Notes under the pieces: generated by a model | Told to the model about the DNA's origin: nothing | Database searches by the model: none | Seen by the model: only the letters and a program-made list of their open reading frames with translations | Shown here: positions 46,612-59,217 of the stretch, in pieces | How positions within the stretch are numbered: the stretch's first letter is position 1 | Layout of the letters: each line of letters begins with the position of its first letter | NCBI GenBank assembly: GCA_037367355.1 | Contig: CM074698.1 | Span: forward strand, 2,728,001-2,792,000 | Direction: 5' to 3' | Length of the DNA stretch: 64,000 bases | DNA from: Neoscytalidium dimidiatum | Lineage: Eukaryota; Ascomycota; Dothideomycetes; Botryosphaeriales; Botryosphaeriaceae | Program-made: the position numbers and the translations under genes

Positions 46612-47030
46612 TTAAAAGCCAACGTTTCCGCCCGAGTTCTGTTGAAGTTTGGCAACGTACTGCCTGCTGACGACGTTCCAGGCGCTCATGTACTTCTCCA
46701 TACACTGGGTAAAGCAGGTCTCCTCGCCCTTGGACAGGGAGGTGCCGGGCTTGGGCACGCAACGCTCAAAGCAGTGCTCATTGAGTTTCTATGGGAACCA
46801 GGCATCTGCATTAGTCAAAGCTCCGCTCCGAAGAACGAAGCTGACAAGGGGATGGGCTGAGTTTGGGTGTTGGAGGGAAGGCTGGGGAGAAATCATGGCG
46901 CGAATGGCGAAACAAGTCTGAACTGGCGTACCTCGACAAGCTGGCGTGCGTTTGCGACGGCGGCTTCTTGCCTCACCTGCTGCATAACAGCGGTCTTGGG
47001 GTCGGAGGAGGAGACGCCGAAAGAGTCCAT
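46612..47030 (-). CDS. TIM13: mitochondrial small Tim chaperone Tim13
   Basis: Small Tim protein of the intermembrane space that, with Tim8, escorts hydrophobic precursors to the inner membrane. Two exons on the minus strand, 47030-46932 and 46788-46612, 91 residues, the usual size. The N-terminus MDSFGVSSSDPKTAVMQQVR leads to QEAAVANARQLVE, spliced to KLNEHCFERCVPKPG. The twin CX3C motif is C39/C43 and C58/C62 (CFERC and CFTQC), followed by MEKYMSAWNVVSRQYVAKLQ. Tim13 is preferred over Tim8/9/10 because of the ARQL(V)EKLNE context and the C-terminal MxxWNxVSR pattern. Intron 46789-46931, donor gtacgc, acceptor catag. Shares its upstream region with the lectin gene. Confidence 0.92.
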
Positions 47031-47534
47031 GGCGGGCGGAGGGATGCTAGCGAGCGAGAGACACGGTAGTGATGGATATCCGGGCGAGTCGGCAGCAGTC
47101 GTAGGCTGTTGTTTTGCCGGAAGCAGAAGTTTCGTCACCGTTGCAGCTCCGATGATGCGCGCGAAAAGGCCGGGGGCTTGGCGTTGGCGGACGCCGGCGG
47201 AGCTCTAGTCGGGAAGGTGCGCGCGAGTCATGTGGATTCGCTCTGCCCCAGGGCACTTTAGGCACGAGAAGAGGCCAGACATCACGCAGGTGCACCGCCA
47301 GCAAGCTCCACCGCCCACGCCTGTCTTCTCTTCTCCACGCCAACACTGCAACACAACCTCAGCCCTGCAGCCGGTTTCGCTTGCCAAACGGCTTCTCCGC
47401 TGCGCGCAGAGGCAACCTACAATCATTTTCCTTGGTCTCAATCCGCTTCCCTGCGCTCTCTCATATGCTCCATCCATAAATTCCGCCGCTCCTTGTTCCC
47501 TTACTTTGCCGAATAACGATAGGCACTCTTCCCA
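47031..47534. promoter_or_regulatory. bidirectional promoter region TIM13/lectin gene
   Basis: About 500 bases between divergent starts. GC-rich near TIM13, pyrimidine-rich towards the lectin gene. No specific sites assigned. Confidence 0.5.
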
Positions 47535-48757
47535 ATGCTGCTTCCGTGGACCTGTCTGGCTCTGCTCGTCGGCAGCCTAGGCCTCGCTGCCGCCCAAGAT
47601 AGCAGCGCTCCCGAGGTTAAGAGCATCCCGGTATGTCGTTTGGGTTCCTCGGTTCAATTGGGGTGATGGGGGATAGCTGACAGCTCGATAGCTCCGCACC
47701 CACAGCTTGCAACCGGTACGTTAACTACGACGCCTCTCCCCGCAACGCCGACATGCGAAACTCCGTGAAAGAAGAAATTACCGTCGAGAAAGCATGCTGA
47801 CGCAGTTGGCTCCATTCAAAATGCATAGCCCTACCTGGATTCGGACATGCAGAGCCGCTGGTTCGACTTCGGCGGTGACACTGTGGTGCGGACGGATAAG
47901 TACATTCGCTTGACGGCCGATAAGGGCTCTCGCTCGGGATGGCTCTTCTCACGCGTACCGCTCACTGCAACCAACTGGGAAATCGAATTCGAATTCAAAA
48001 TCCACGGCCAGGGCAACCTCTATGGCGACGGCATGGCGTTGTGGCTCACCAAGCAGCGCGCCCAGCAGGGGCCCGTCTTTGGTAGCGTTGACAAGTTCGA
48101 GGGTCTTGGAATTTTTTTCGACACGTACAAGAACAACAGGCCCGGCGTTGTGTTCCCTTATGTTATGGCCATGCTGGGGGACGGTCAAACGAGCTACGAC
48201 AAGAACACGGACGGAAAGGCGCAGGAATTGGCCGGTTGCTCTGTATGCTCCTCCAGACCCCCTGACTTCAAGTTTGCAGACTGTCGCATTTGGAAGGCCA
48301 ATTAACTAACCCCAGACCCAATCAGGCACGTGGCCTTCGCAACGCCGCCATCCCTACGAAAGCACGTCTGACCTATTTCGCGGAGAAATCCCTCAAGCTT
48401 GAGCTTCAATATAAGTCCGAGACCGACTGGAATGAATGCTTCACCATCACCGACGTCAAGATCCCACCGGTTGCTTACCTGGGCTTCTCCGCCGAGACGG
48501 GCGAGCTGGCTGACAACCACGACATCATCTCCCTGTCAACCAAGAACCTGTACCAGCCAAGCGCTCCCGGCGTCGATGGTCAGCCGAAGGACCGTGGTAG
48601 GGCCCGCGCGCAGAAGCTCAAGGCGCAGCGTGCCAAACAGCAGAGCGGTGGCTGGGGTTGGTTCTTCTTCAAGTTTATCATCTTCGGCATGGTTGTTGCC
48701 GGTGCTTATGTCGGCTTCACCGCGTATAGGACACAGAGGATGAGGTCGAGGTTCTGA
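47535..48757 (+). CDS. L-type (legume-like) lectin membrane protein, VIP36/ERGIC-53 group
   Basis: Type I membrane lectin expected to bind high-mannose glycoproteins in the ER-Golgi pathway. Four exons: 47535-47630, 47692-47715 (24 nt), 47829-48242 and 48326-48757, 321 residues. A signal peptide (MLLPWTCLALLVGSLGLAAA, cleavage likely near 20) precedes the lectin domain (about 35-255): SRWFDFGGDTVVRTDKYIRL, GWLFSRVPLTATNWEIEFEF, the carbohydrate/metal-site motif YGDGMALWLTKQR, GLGIFFDTYKNNR, and SYDKNTDGKAQELAGCS. After a basic linker a membrane helix at about 286-310 (WGWFFFKFIIFGMVVAGAYV) ends in a short cytosolic tail, RTQRMRSRF. There is no obvious dilysine ER-retrieval signal; the tail ends in an aromatic residue, as in some ER-exit signals. 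Which Emp46/47/VIP36 subgroup it belongs to is not settled. Confidence 0.9.
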
Positions 48758-49804
48758 AGGTCTTGCGGTCGACTTGGAGGCTATATTTATCACACGTTGG
48801 ATGGCGGGACGAACTGTTCAAGGAAACGGATTGGAAGAAAAAGGGAAGAAATTAGCATTGCCGAAATTCTGATTAGCACGAGAAAATGGGGGGTACGGAG
48901 TTTCTGTCTCTATAACTCCTTCTTATATGCACAAAGTTCTCTTCGAGGCTTGTCTGTCGTTTAGTTGTCTTGTTGCATTGCATGTGAGCGTGTCTGTACT
49001 GTGTTCCTTATTATCTAAAGAATTGTTGCAAAGAATCAACTATCAGTTCCAAAATTATCATATTCATGGCCGGTGATATATAGTTAAGTTAAGCCTCAAG
49101 TAAATTTTAGTCAGTAATTTGGCATCTGGAGTCCAGCTGGAATTGATGTTATTACCAGTATGTGGGTAATCACATTCAAACGGCTGCTTAAGCCGCCCAT
49201 GATACTTGGTCGGTGTTGCTGGTCCTTGGACTGGCGTATGCTCTTTAGGACTGTCTTCTTTCGGAATCACTTGTGGGACGTAGAATCAGTACGGTTCTGA
49301 AGAGCATAATAGAAGGTCATGATCTGCCTTAACGCTTTCCGTGCTGAAAAAGAGGCTGATAAATTTTGGTTACGTGAGAGGTGTTCTTCATTGATGGTTA
49401 AGACCATGAACGTACACCTTAATATGCATGCCCAAAAACTTAATTGAGTCACAAATCAGAAACTGCGCATAGAAAGCTGAACGTAATCGGACCGTGAGAA
49501 CTGAGAATAATATGAGAAAGAAGAAAATGGACATCTCCCATATCGCCTAGCTCCATAGCTCCCGCGTCGCCTAAGAACGCCTTCCCTTTTTCACCCTAAA
49601 GGCGTATCCTACTTTATACCTTCGTCCCAGCCGGTAGTCAGTCCTCCCTATCCAGCGGATCTCCCTGCTTCTCCCCGTCCAACACATTTGCTGTACAGTC
49701 GGTCACCACACGCGTAAGCCGTATACCGTAATGCGTAACATAAGAGCAAGAATTTGAGTCAGCGGCATCGCCAGAGTCGTTGCTGCCAGCAAGCCATTAC
49801 GAGT
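48758..49804. other. convergent intergenic region lectin/PDS5
   Basis: About 1 kb, AT-rich (especially 49000-49500), with the 3' UTRs of both neighbours. No gene or RNA recognised. Confidence 0.55.
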
Positions 49805-52800
49805 TCATGACCTTCCTGACCTCCTTGTCCTCCTACCATCCGCTGCGTCTTTGACCGGCGTTGTAGAACCATTCGTCCTATCTGCCTTTCCCCTCGTGGC
49901 CCTGGATGACCTAGGCGTGTCCGCTTCCCTTTCCTTCGTCTTGACCTCCTTCTTTCCTATCGTCTTCCCTTTGGTGGCCGTGCCACTGTTCTTCGGCGTC
50001 TCACCGGATGATTTCCTTGTCGTACGGGTACCCCTCGGCGTAGCTTTCGGCTGGGCTTGTTCTTCTTCGTCGTCCTCTTCCTCTTCTACTTCTTCCTGCT
50101 CTTCCTCGGCTTCAGGCTCAGCTTCTTCGTGTTCTGCTTCTTCCTCACTCTCGGCGCCATTCTTCTCTTCTTCGCCGCTCTGATCCTCCATATCCACGTC
50201 CTCATCTTCATCATCCATTGCATCATCCTGACTACGTTCCTCGTCGCTACTCAATTCTGCGTAGCTGCGCTCGCCGACAACCCTGCCGCTGCGCCTCCGC
50301 TCGCTCGATGGCACGTTAGAAGACTTTCGCGACTTCTTGAGCTTTGGTGTTTTCGAATGTCTAGGGGCTTTCCGGACGGGGAGACCTTTGGCAGATGTAG
50401 TAGAAGGACGAGCGCGCTTCTTGTCGCGGCCATCGCCAGAGCCTTCAGGCTTGCGCTGTAAGAAGAACGATTCGTTAGCGGGCTTTCAAGGGGGAAAAGA
50501 AGATTCATAGTTGAAGTGGTGATTAAAAACTTTACAATAGGGTTGAAAAAATAGTACTGAAGAGCGTAGACCTACCTTTTTCGTCCTCATACTAGCCTTC
50601 ACCAAATCATCCAATTCGTCCACTAATTCTTCGGGCACGTATTGTTTCTCTGCGATCTCCTGCGCGATCTCATGATTCGGCAAGTTCGCGAAAACATCCG
50701 CCGGCATGCGCGCCTTCTTCGGGAACGCCTGCATGCTCCAACCGTGCAAAGTCTGGAAGCGCTGGATGACGCCCTGCGCCAGGTCAGACAGTACATACAA
50801 GTTCTCTGACTTAGACGTGTCGATAGCGTCCTCGACGGACTTGACGCGTTGCGCGACGTGGTAAATAAGACTGATGTTGTCCTCGTTGGCCACCGTTTTG
50901 AGAAAGAACATGATGTACTGCACGAAATCACGCAGGTTGTCGATTTCCGTACTATAGTCTGGGTGGTGTGCTAGCAAGCTGAGGAAACGCGAGAAGCTGT
51001 TTTCGAAGACTGGCTCCTTGGACTTGGTGAAGGCGGATTGGCGTGCCTTGATCCACGTCGTAGCACCGTCCTTCAGACGCGGCTCAGGCTCAAAAGCAAG
51101 GAGAAAAACGGGGGCGTAAAAGCGACGTGGAAGCTTATCCTGGCCGAGGTACTTCATGAGCTTTTTGACGAAGCCTTCGCGCACATTAGGATTAGGATCT
51201 TGAGCCACGACGGCAAGCTCATTGAAAAACTGTCCGGAAAGCAAGGCGTCGAAGCGACGCTCGCGGCAGAGCTTCAAGAGTAGTTGAGCCGCAAGCAGAC
51301 GTAACCTTGTTTTTTGCGCAGCAGGGCTTTCCACCTTCTTAGACAGTTCTCCGTCGTTGGTGACCAGGGTTCGGAGAAGCTTAAAAACCGGAGCGGACGC
51401 CTCCTTGATAGACTCGTTCTCCGCTAGACCTCTGAGGCGGTTAACAAGGACCTTCAACGCCCACAACTTGGCTGTGCAATCCTCACTTGGCTCATTCGTC
51501 CAAGCGGGATTCTCAGTAGGGTCTGCAGCTGTGGCCTTGTTCAGGAGGACCTGGTTGATACAAATGTCGATGACCGGATCAATTTCATCCTCTATGGCCT
51601 TCCCGCCAAAGAGCATAAGCTGGCTCATCGCAGCCAACCGAGCAAGGTAATTACCCTTCCCGTACTCAAAGCCTTTGGTACTTTTGCGTAGAAGATCACG
51701 GGCATGCATGTCCTTCTTGTCCGAGCTTGTAAGGATGATCTGCACGCCGTACTTGGCAGCTTTCGGTGGTGTTCCAAATTCTGCGAAACTGATCATGCTC
51801 TGGACAAATTTCCGCTCCGTCGGGACGTCTTTGGGAAACCTTTTCGCAAAACCAGCGCACGCCTTGAGATCGTCGACTGCGCCTGGGCCATTAGGTTTCT
51901 TCGCACTCGGGGCTTCGCTTTCTAATGCTCTGCACATCTCCTGCACATAGCCTCGGAAAACGTCTGGGTTGCGGGATGAAATCTCCTTCAGGACTTCGTG
52001 CGCTGTGCCGCCAAGACCCTTTTCATCAGTCCTTGAGAACTCAATGATTGCAGGCACATGGCTTTTATTGTAGAGCAGCACACTTGCTCGGTAAATCAGG
52101 GGTATCAAAGTGTCGAGCATTGTGGCTGTCGAGCCAGTGGCGTCGTCCATCCGCTTGGTGAATTCTTTGATAGCCTTGTAGACTTTCCGATAGTCACTGT
52201 CCGGTGCAATGCAAAAGCGGATGAGCTGGTAGGCACGGCGGTCATGCATCTTTGCAAATTTCCAAAGGTCCTCCGCAGCTCTTGTCGATTCCGGTAGCGT
52301 CTTTGCGTGGTAGTCGATGAGTTTTCCTAAGTGCAGTTTGGTCTCCTTTTCTCCCTTCTCCATCACACCTCCGTTATAGTCTTCGCACTTTTTCAAAAAG
52401 GCCTCCATGTACTTAGCGAGCATCACTTGGTTTCCCTGTTTAGCAAACAACACGACCTTTGACCGCTGAACAAGATCCCTGATGAGAATAAGGATGCGCT
52501 CAACCCTAATTTTATCGGAATCGGCTTCGGTATGCTCGGTCTTTCCATTGACCTGACTATCCTGCCCGCGAGATTTGTTTTTGATTGCAGGGTAGCCGAG
52601 GGGAAGAAGCTGTTCGAAAAGGACATGGTCGATAAGGACATTGACGTCCGCATCATTAAGATAACACGCATCTAAGATCCGGGAGGGGATTGGCCCAAGC
52701 AGTTGAGTCGCACGCTCGCTGCCTTCGGCGATGACGCCGGCAGCGACTCCCCAAACTCTGCCTAACAGGTTTGTGGCCTCAGTGCGAACAGCAGCCTTAC

Positions 52801-54463
52801 GGTCTCGAACTCTGTCGGCCAGATTGCTGAGGATCGAGCCCGAGTCCGAAATACCCCCTCTGCTTCCAAGTTTTGAGAGAATATCGTCGATTTCAAATTT
52901 TTCGACCGCCTTGATCGCCGCAAGTCGGACACGCTCGTCTCCATCGACCAGCATGTCCCCAAAGTACTTGAGAAGCCTTTGCTCATCTTCCAGATCCAAC
53001 CCCACGCCACCAGCGTTCGTTGCGAGGATCCTGCCTATGCTCGTCACCCAAGCTGAGCGAATAACAGGAGATTTGTCATTACGTCTGCTCAAAAAGCTCT
53101 CATAGACTTGGTGGTATCTCGAAGCGAAGGAATGAGGGGAAGTCGGCGTGGTGAGGAAATTATAGGTCTGCAGTCGATCCGAGGGTGGCGAGAGACTCTG
53201 GGACGGATACGCTGAGGGGTTGTATGTAGGTTGTGGAGGGGGCCCTGCAGCGCCAATACCAGATATCATGTCACCGAGGGTCTCGGTGGCTAGAGTTCTT
53301 AGCTGAACGTCTTCCGCACCCAGCTCCGCTTCTAGTTGTGGAATGATATCCTGGAGAACCATGGGTGTCGAGCGCCAGAGCTCACGCAACAGCCGGTGTG
53401 CTTTGCGGCTTTCATGTAGATCCTCTTCCGTAACCTGGCGCGGGCGGTCATCCTCGGGCTCGTCGCCAATGCTGCTCTCTGTCCTTCCCCGATGCTTGCC
53501 GGACCTGGGAACAGTCGCCGCGCCAGCGCTTGTTGCATCCATGATGACCGAACTGAAGTATTGGCTGATCAACCTTGCCATCTTATCCGCACATGAATTG
53601 CAGATGTTCTTTGCCATATTGTATGCGGGCGGTGCCTCCTTAAGAAGCAACGTCGATTGTCGCTCGTCAATCTGTGTACCCTTCTTCCCCTTAGAACCGT
53701 TGCTTGTGATGGTTCGCGGATCGGCGCGCAGGAATTGGGCCAGGATGACATCCACGACTTCGCCAGGAAGACCTTGGGACTCATCAACCAAGGTAGCCAG
53801 AACGGCCGTCATGTGGTGCTCCACATTCTTGCTCAACTCCTCGCCGGACTCGGCTTTGGAGGGGCCCGATAGGACGTCGAAGCAGATGGTGAACAAGGCG
53901 GTAATGAGGGTGTTGGAAGAGGGAAGGTCGGTGAGCAGAACGACGCTCTTAACTTCGGCAAGCGACTTCAGGACATATAGGTGCTGACTGTTGTAAGGGT
54001 CCGAAGGGTCTGAGAGGGCACGGAATATGGTGTTTATAAACAGCATGAATATGTCCTAAGGTAGCGATGTTAGCAGCAATTGCGGGTCGCGCACTTGGGC
54101 GCGTCTCACCTTCAGCTGCGACGCGGTGTAAGGCGCATCGGGCGCGCAAAGCCTAAAGATGTCGACGATGCAGCAGCCGGTCCAGGCGCGCACTCCACGG
54201 TCCTTATGCGACAGCAGATTCTGAGATGCGAGCTCCTTTGCGACAGGCAAGAGGGCCTCCCGCTCCACTTCCTCCTGCTCTAAACCCCGCAGCTCTTGTT
54301 GAAGAGCCTGCAGCCTGCGCAACAGCTCGGCCACTGGGATGGGCTTGCCAGCGCGCCATGTCAGCGGCTCATTGAAGGACAAGCCAGAGGCGGATTCCTG
54401 TTGCTGGCCCTCGTCGTCTTGGACATGGGTCACGGCGCTTGCGCGACTGCGCGTTCCGGGCAT
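49805..54463 (-). CDS. PDS5: sister-chromatid cohesion factor Pds5 (BimD/Spo76)
   Basis: HEAT-repeat protein bound to the cohesin ring; supports cohesion maintenance and, with Wapl, release. Exons on the minus strand: 54463-54110, 54055-50576 and 50455-49805, 1494 residues, the expected size. N-terminal Pds5 features: LSFNEPLTWRAGKPIPVAEL, VREALLPV-type helix (EREALLPVAKELASQNLLSH), KDRGVRAWTGCCIVDIFRLC and APDAPYTASQLK joined to DIFMLFINTIFRALSDP, then SQHLYVLKSLAEVKSVVLL. The middle is a long helical repeat solenoid; the tail (after about 1280) is strongly acidic and then basic (for example EEEQEEVEEEEDDEEEQ and RRTRRSGRS), probably disordered and DNA/chromatin-contacting. Introns: 54056-54109 (gtgaga...cttag) and 50456-50575 (gtaggt...tacag). 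Head-to-head with TTI1. Confidence 0.93.
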
Positions 54464-54993
54464 GATGGCTGTGTCTCCAGGAGGCGGTGGGATGCGCCGA
54501 AGCGCGTTTGGGGCACTCGGAGGCAGCGCAGGAAAACGGAGGGGCAGGCGGAATTGAAAGGCGACGGATTGAGGAGAGGCGCGTCGGGATGGGGTGGAGG
54601 AGAGGGGAGCGGTGGTTGCTGGCTGCGTGACGTGGTACGCGTTTTGGACGGGCGCTGACTTTCGGCGACGCGACTCGGTCGAGCTCCAGCAGCCCCAAAG
54701 CTTCTGTTCTGCATCTGAGCCTGCCCGCCCGCCCGCTCGCCCGCTCGCTGCTGTTCGTTGCCCGTCGTCCGCCGCCCCAGCGCCCGACGACCGACCGACC
54801 CGCCAAGCCCGCTCTGATTCCTGCGCCTGCAGCCTCCCGCCCCGCCCATCCGCCCACCTAGAACAGCTTGGAAACCTTGTGCTGCGGTCTGCAGCTTGTC
54901 GGTCGCTTGCATGACCAGCTGCCTACCGCATCGGCCAGATGCTCACAATGCTGTAGAACTGCATCTCCGAACAACCACCCGCCTCCCACCAAT
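54464..54993. promoter_or_regulatory. bidirectional promoter region PDS5/TTI1
   Basis: 530 bases between divergent starts, GC-rich, with CGCCCGCTCGCCCGCTCG-like short repeats near 54725-54750. No specific factor sites assigned. Confidence 0.5.
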
Positions 54994-57900
54994 ATGGACC
55001 AGAGGCAACGAATATTCCAACAGGTCAGCATTCTCCGTGCATGCGCCAGGCTATGACGTATTCGATGCTGATGGTTTGCAGCTCAAACCTCACTGCGTCG
55101 ACCTCAGCCAGGCCGTTCTGCGCGTAGCTGCGCACAACGGCGACCCCCGGGATGTCGTTGAGGCTTTGAGAAAACTCCACGCTGCTCTGCAACAAGCAGC
55201 TTCACATCCTCACGTGCTAGACGCCAAGCTTGCCGAATACGTCTTCTTCCCTTTATCCCACCTTCTTCGGGAAAAGCAGAAATTCCCCGTCGCCGCCCTG
55301 GAGCTTACTTTGAACTGCCTAGCAATTCTACTGCGAACCGGCTGGCGCCTCAGAGTCGACCCCGCCTTGACACGGCAGTTTCTCATCTTGCTCCCAGTAT
55401 TGACCAGCGGCGGCCCACAAGGTCAGAGCAGACCGGCGGCTATTTCCGAAGAACTGCAAGCCGCTGGCTTCCGGTGTTTGTCAGAATTGTTCGTTACCTA
55501 TGGCCAAGATGTCTCCAGCCAGAGAGCTCTTGTGGCAGCCGACAACATTCCCCCTCTAGGGCATGCGATTGTCGTTATCTTGGAGGGTGTGACAGACGGG
55601 CCATCTAGTGACGTACAACTTGCTGCTGCGCAGGCCTTGAGAGCTGCCTGCGACGCGCTAAAAGATCGAGAAGCTCTCGCAAGTTTCCTTCCCGGAATAG
55701 TCTCGGCACTTGCTAAAGTACTCACGCCCTCGACAAAGCAACGTCGATCCTACGAGTTACTCTGCACTTCTCTCGAGACGCTATCTTCCTTTTTCAAAGC
55801 TGTCCTCAGTGATCAACTCAACAGGAATCTCCCTGCTACCGATCAGACCAACGGCGCCCCTGGGCAGCAGCTCACTGAGTCCTGGCTCAAGGCTACAGCA
55901 GCTCAAGTCAAGCTTGCCTTGGCAAACATCATTCGCATTCGTCAACATGACCGCGCTGAAGTTAGAAAAGCTCTGTTGGATTTCTGTTTGGTCGTCCTCG
56001 AAGAGTGCCGCGAATCTCTCAATGATTCGGCCACCATGATGATTGAGACTATGATCGTCTTGTGCGGGTCCGATGAGAACAAGGAAATGGTGTCCACAGT
56101 CCGACAAGTATTGACAGCTGATCCAAGATTTGCAGAACTGCTTAGGTCCAGTATACACAGCTGGGTAGTTTCACTTCCTCGCATTTTGCAGAGTCCCGAC
56201 GATTCGGCAAAGAGCCGGCTCATCAAGCAGATTTCTACGGGATACGAGGTCTTGGAAGAGCAAGGAGTCGACCTTGATATCGTAGACAGAGCCGTGGCAT
56301 CAAACCTCCGTGATGGCATATCGACGATTGTCATGGAACAGTCGAAGTTGAAGGAGATCGAACCCACCACAGAGTCTAATATGCCCCTAGACTTGTCACT
56401 TCCTGCCAGGGGCGGACCTTCGGTGGAGTTTGAGCCCGTTTTCTATGAAAACAGCGCCCAACGGCAGGTTTTTCATGGCTTACGAGATCTAGTCAAGCGC
56501 GTTAGTACATCCAAATCCTCGCTTAGTGCTGCACGAGAACTGGTTGATACACTCCAATCAAGCAAAGGAGCACCTCAGCTAGCAAGCTTCTGGGTTGCTC
56601 TTCAGCTCATCAAGTCATCTGCGGAGAACGAAGTCTGCATGACAGATTTCCTTGATTTTGGCGGTTCAGGCGTTGGCCGAAGAGAGGAGCTACTGGAAGA
56701 AATGTACTCTTTCTCCTTGGACCTGTTACGAGACTCATCGTCGACGGATTCGCAGTCAGATTGGAGACTACAAGCACTAGCTGTGGAGACAATTGCGTTC
56801 CAAGCGGACACGATAAAGGAAGATTTCCGGATTGAGCTGGTAGACGCCTTGTACCCCATCGTTCACCTGGTGGGTTCGCCAATAAACCAGCTCGGTAGCT
56901 ACGCAATCACCTGCCTCAACATCATAGCCGCCGCATGCCATTATAAAGATGTCGGGAGCTTGATTGTCGAAAACGTCGATTATCTCGTAAACGCCATAGC
57001 GCTGAAGCTCAATACGTTCGACATCTCTCCGCAAGCTCCGCAGGTCCTTCTGATGATGATCAAGCTCTCTGGACCATCCCTTCTGCCATACTTGGATGAT
57101 CTGGTCGAGAGCATATTTGCGGCGCTGGAGTCCTTTCATGGCTATCCTAAGTTAGTTGAGCTGCTGTTTTCCGTCCTGAAGGGGATTGCAGAAGAGGGTG
57201 TAAAGACACCGCAGCTGGCCATCACATCCGGTGAAGACGTTAGCAAAGCCAAAGCCGCTACCTGTTCCACAACTATTGATGACGTGATCGCCGTTCTGAA
57301 GGACATCAAGAATCGCAAGGCTAAGCAAGACGATCCAGAAGACATCATCGAAGTCACCCCTCACCGGCCTTGGAATGATACGAAGAAAGATAAAAATCCG
57401 CTCATTTCCGAAGTTGACGAAGATCTTGAAGACGAGAACGAAGGCGCAGAGACTCAGGAGAATGAAGACTCTGCGGCATCGCCCGACCCACCCCCACCCG
57501 CGCCGAAAACCTACAGCCTCCTCCTCCGCATCTCCGAGCTTACTCAACACTACCTCACCTCCTCGTCACCCACCCTCCGCACTTCCCTCCTCGACCTTCT
57601 CAATACGACTTTCCCCGCTCTCTCTAGACACGAGAACTCGTTCCTGCCTCTAATCAACACGCTCTGGCCCGTCCTCGTCCCGCGGCTGGATGATGGCGAG
57701 GCTTACGTCGTCTCGGGCGCGTTGGATGTCATGGCGCTAATGTGTAGGTGCGCGGGCGACTTCATGAGAAGCCGCATTGAAGGCGTATGGCCGACGCTTA
57801 TCAACCTGTATCGCACCGGTGGAGAGAAAAGGCAGGCTTCAAGGTCGAACGCCAAGAGCTCTGGCGGTGTCTCTTCTCTCCTGATTCAAGGAGGCGAGAG

Positions 57901-58267
57901 CGGCGGCAACGCGGGGTGGCCAGGTGGCCAGGTGCAGCCGTACTACACATCGGCGCCGACGCGCATCATCCGCGGTGCTTTGGTCGAACTTTTTAGGACG
58001 ATCATCGAGACAGTGCAGGTCAATGAGAACGCATTTGAGGAAGTTTTGGAGCTATTGTTGCCGGTCTTGGTGGAGAAAGAGGACGTAAGAAGGGTGTGTG
58101 AGATGAGGAATGCGGACGCGGTATGGCTGGCTTTGCTGCAGTGGAAGTTGAAGAAAACCCAGAAGAACGACGGACTCGAGAAACGGACGACGGTAGAGAG
58201 GATTGGAAGGGATAGACCGAGGGCTTGGCACGGGAGGGAATTTGTGAGCGCAGGGATCCGAACTTAG
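54994..58267 (+). CDS. TTI1: TELO2-interacting protein 1 (Tti1), TTT complex
   Basis: HEAT-repeat scaffold of the Tel2-Tti1-Tti2 complex, which helps fold PIKK kinases (TOR, ATM, ATR, Tra1) with Hsp90; also in the fungal ASTRA complex. Exons 54994-55023 and 55082-58267, 1071 residues. The first exon encodes MDQRQRIFQQ, joined to LKPHCVDLSQAVLRVAAHNG. Family hallmarks follow: LDAKLAEYVFFPLSHLLREK, ALELTLNCLAILLRTGWR, LGHAIVVILEGVTDGPSSDV, QALRAACDALKDREALASFL and PGIVSALAKVLTPSTKQRRS. Later segments include PLDLSLPARGG and, near the C-terminus, LLRISELTQHYLTSSSPTLR and WPVLVPRLDDGEAYVVSGAL. The intron is 58 nt (gtcagc...tgcag). The open frame extends upstream of the true start through the intron, but the spliced start matches the family better. 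Confidence 0.9.
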
Positions 58268-58560
58268 CTTGTGGTGAAAGACTACCAGATGATTGAGGCG
58301 ATTTAGCATTAAGTAACGGTAGTTTTTCTTCCCGCAGCATGCTTATACTACAAAGATATGTGCGAATGCACTGTCTCTCCTCAGTGCAGTCATGCCCTTG
58401 GTATATGTCAAGACATATTTTCTGTCTCTATACATGCATGATCACACTAAGGAGTATATTAAGGTATCTTTTCCTACGCAGAGCAAAAGTCGAATCGCCT
58501 CGCAAGATTCAACCACATTGTGCGACTATCCTGACCCATGCGACAAACAAGACTAGACAT
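58268..58560. other. 3' spacer between TTI1 and small unidentified gene
   Basis: About 290 bases, AT-rich, convergent 3' ends. Nothing recognised. Confidence 0.5.
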
Positions 58561-59089
58561 TCAATCGTAGAGAGGTAGTATTTTCAGATTTGATGTTTCC
58601 TGCTCGTGTCCGACGAGCGAGAAACTGCCTTCCTCACACACAATAGACAGTGAACCTGCGGCTCCGAGAAGTGGTGAGCCTTGATACGCTCCTGAGGTGA
58701 ACATACTGTGGTCTTCAAAACTGTACTCATACGCTTCTACAAAAAGCGTTACGATTTGATAATCCGTGGCGAAGGTTTCCAAAAAGTCGCTTACTTTCTG
58801 AGATGAACACTTGGCACAGATGCTCAGCAGCTGGCATGAAGATTCTACTGGATCTCATCGCTAATTACGTCGATAATACATATTGTATAGTATGCTCCTC
58901 TATATATTGCCCTCCTAGCACACACATCAGAGATGTTCGTACCAATTTTCGCTTGTATTGAGCAACATACATTAGAGGGACCGAGTCAACGATCAATCCA
59001 TGTACTTCAATTCGCATCATGTTCCAATTCAAATCCCGAATGTAATGGCCAGTACACCAGAGGGTTGATCCACTGTACTTGCTTGGCAT
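58561..59089 (-). CDS. small unidentified protein, two exons (or gene fragment)
   Basis: Not recognised. A two-exon model on the minus strand, 59089-58880 and 58797-58561, gives 148 residues with phase-0 junctions; the 82-nt intron runs from gtatta to a CTCAG acceptor. Pieces read like protein: STLWCTGHYIRDLNWNMMRI, EVHGLIVDSVPLMYVAQYKR, then FATDYQIVTLFVEAYEYSFE and GSPLLGAAGSLSIVCEEGSF. The pattern of a conserved-looking VxGLIVDSV near the middle and a C-terminal LVC-type strand vaguely recalls C-terminal parts of fungal HET-domain proteins, but there is no HET domain here and I do not claim membership. It is AT-richer than the housekeeping genes, and the start (59089) is uncertain because the frame stays open to about 59146 without another ATG. 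Could be a remnant. Confidence 0.4.
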
Positions 59090-59217
59090 AACACATAAAG
59101 AGGAGGCGCCGACTAGTTTTTTTGAGGCCTTAGCCGAAAGGTTCAATAATTAACCCAGCAAAAGAAACATGCTCCGTGCCTGACAACCTGTAAGTCTAGA
59201 GAAAAACGGCCATTCAT

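Noticed and set aside
1201..47030. Five mitochondrial genes (MRPL38, MRH4, TAZ1, NUC1, TIM13) as a functional cluster
   Set aside because: They are separated by unrelated nuclear and secretory genes, do different jobs, and this number is not surprising in 64 kb of conserved fungal genes.
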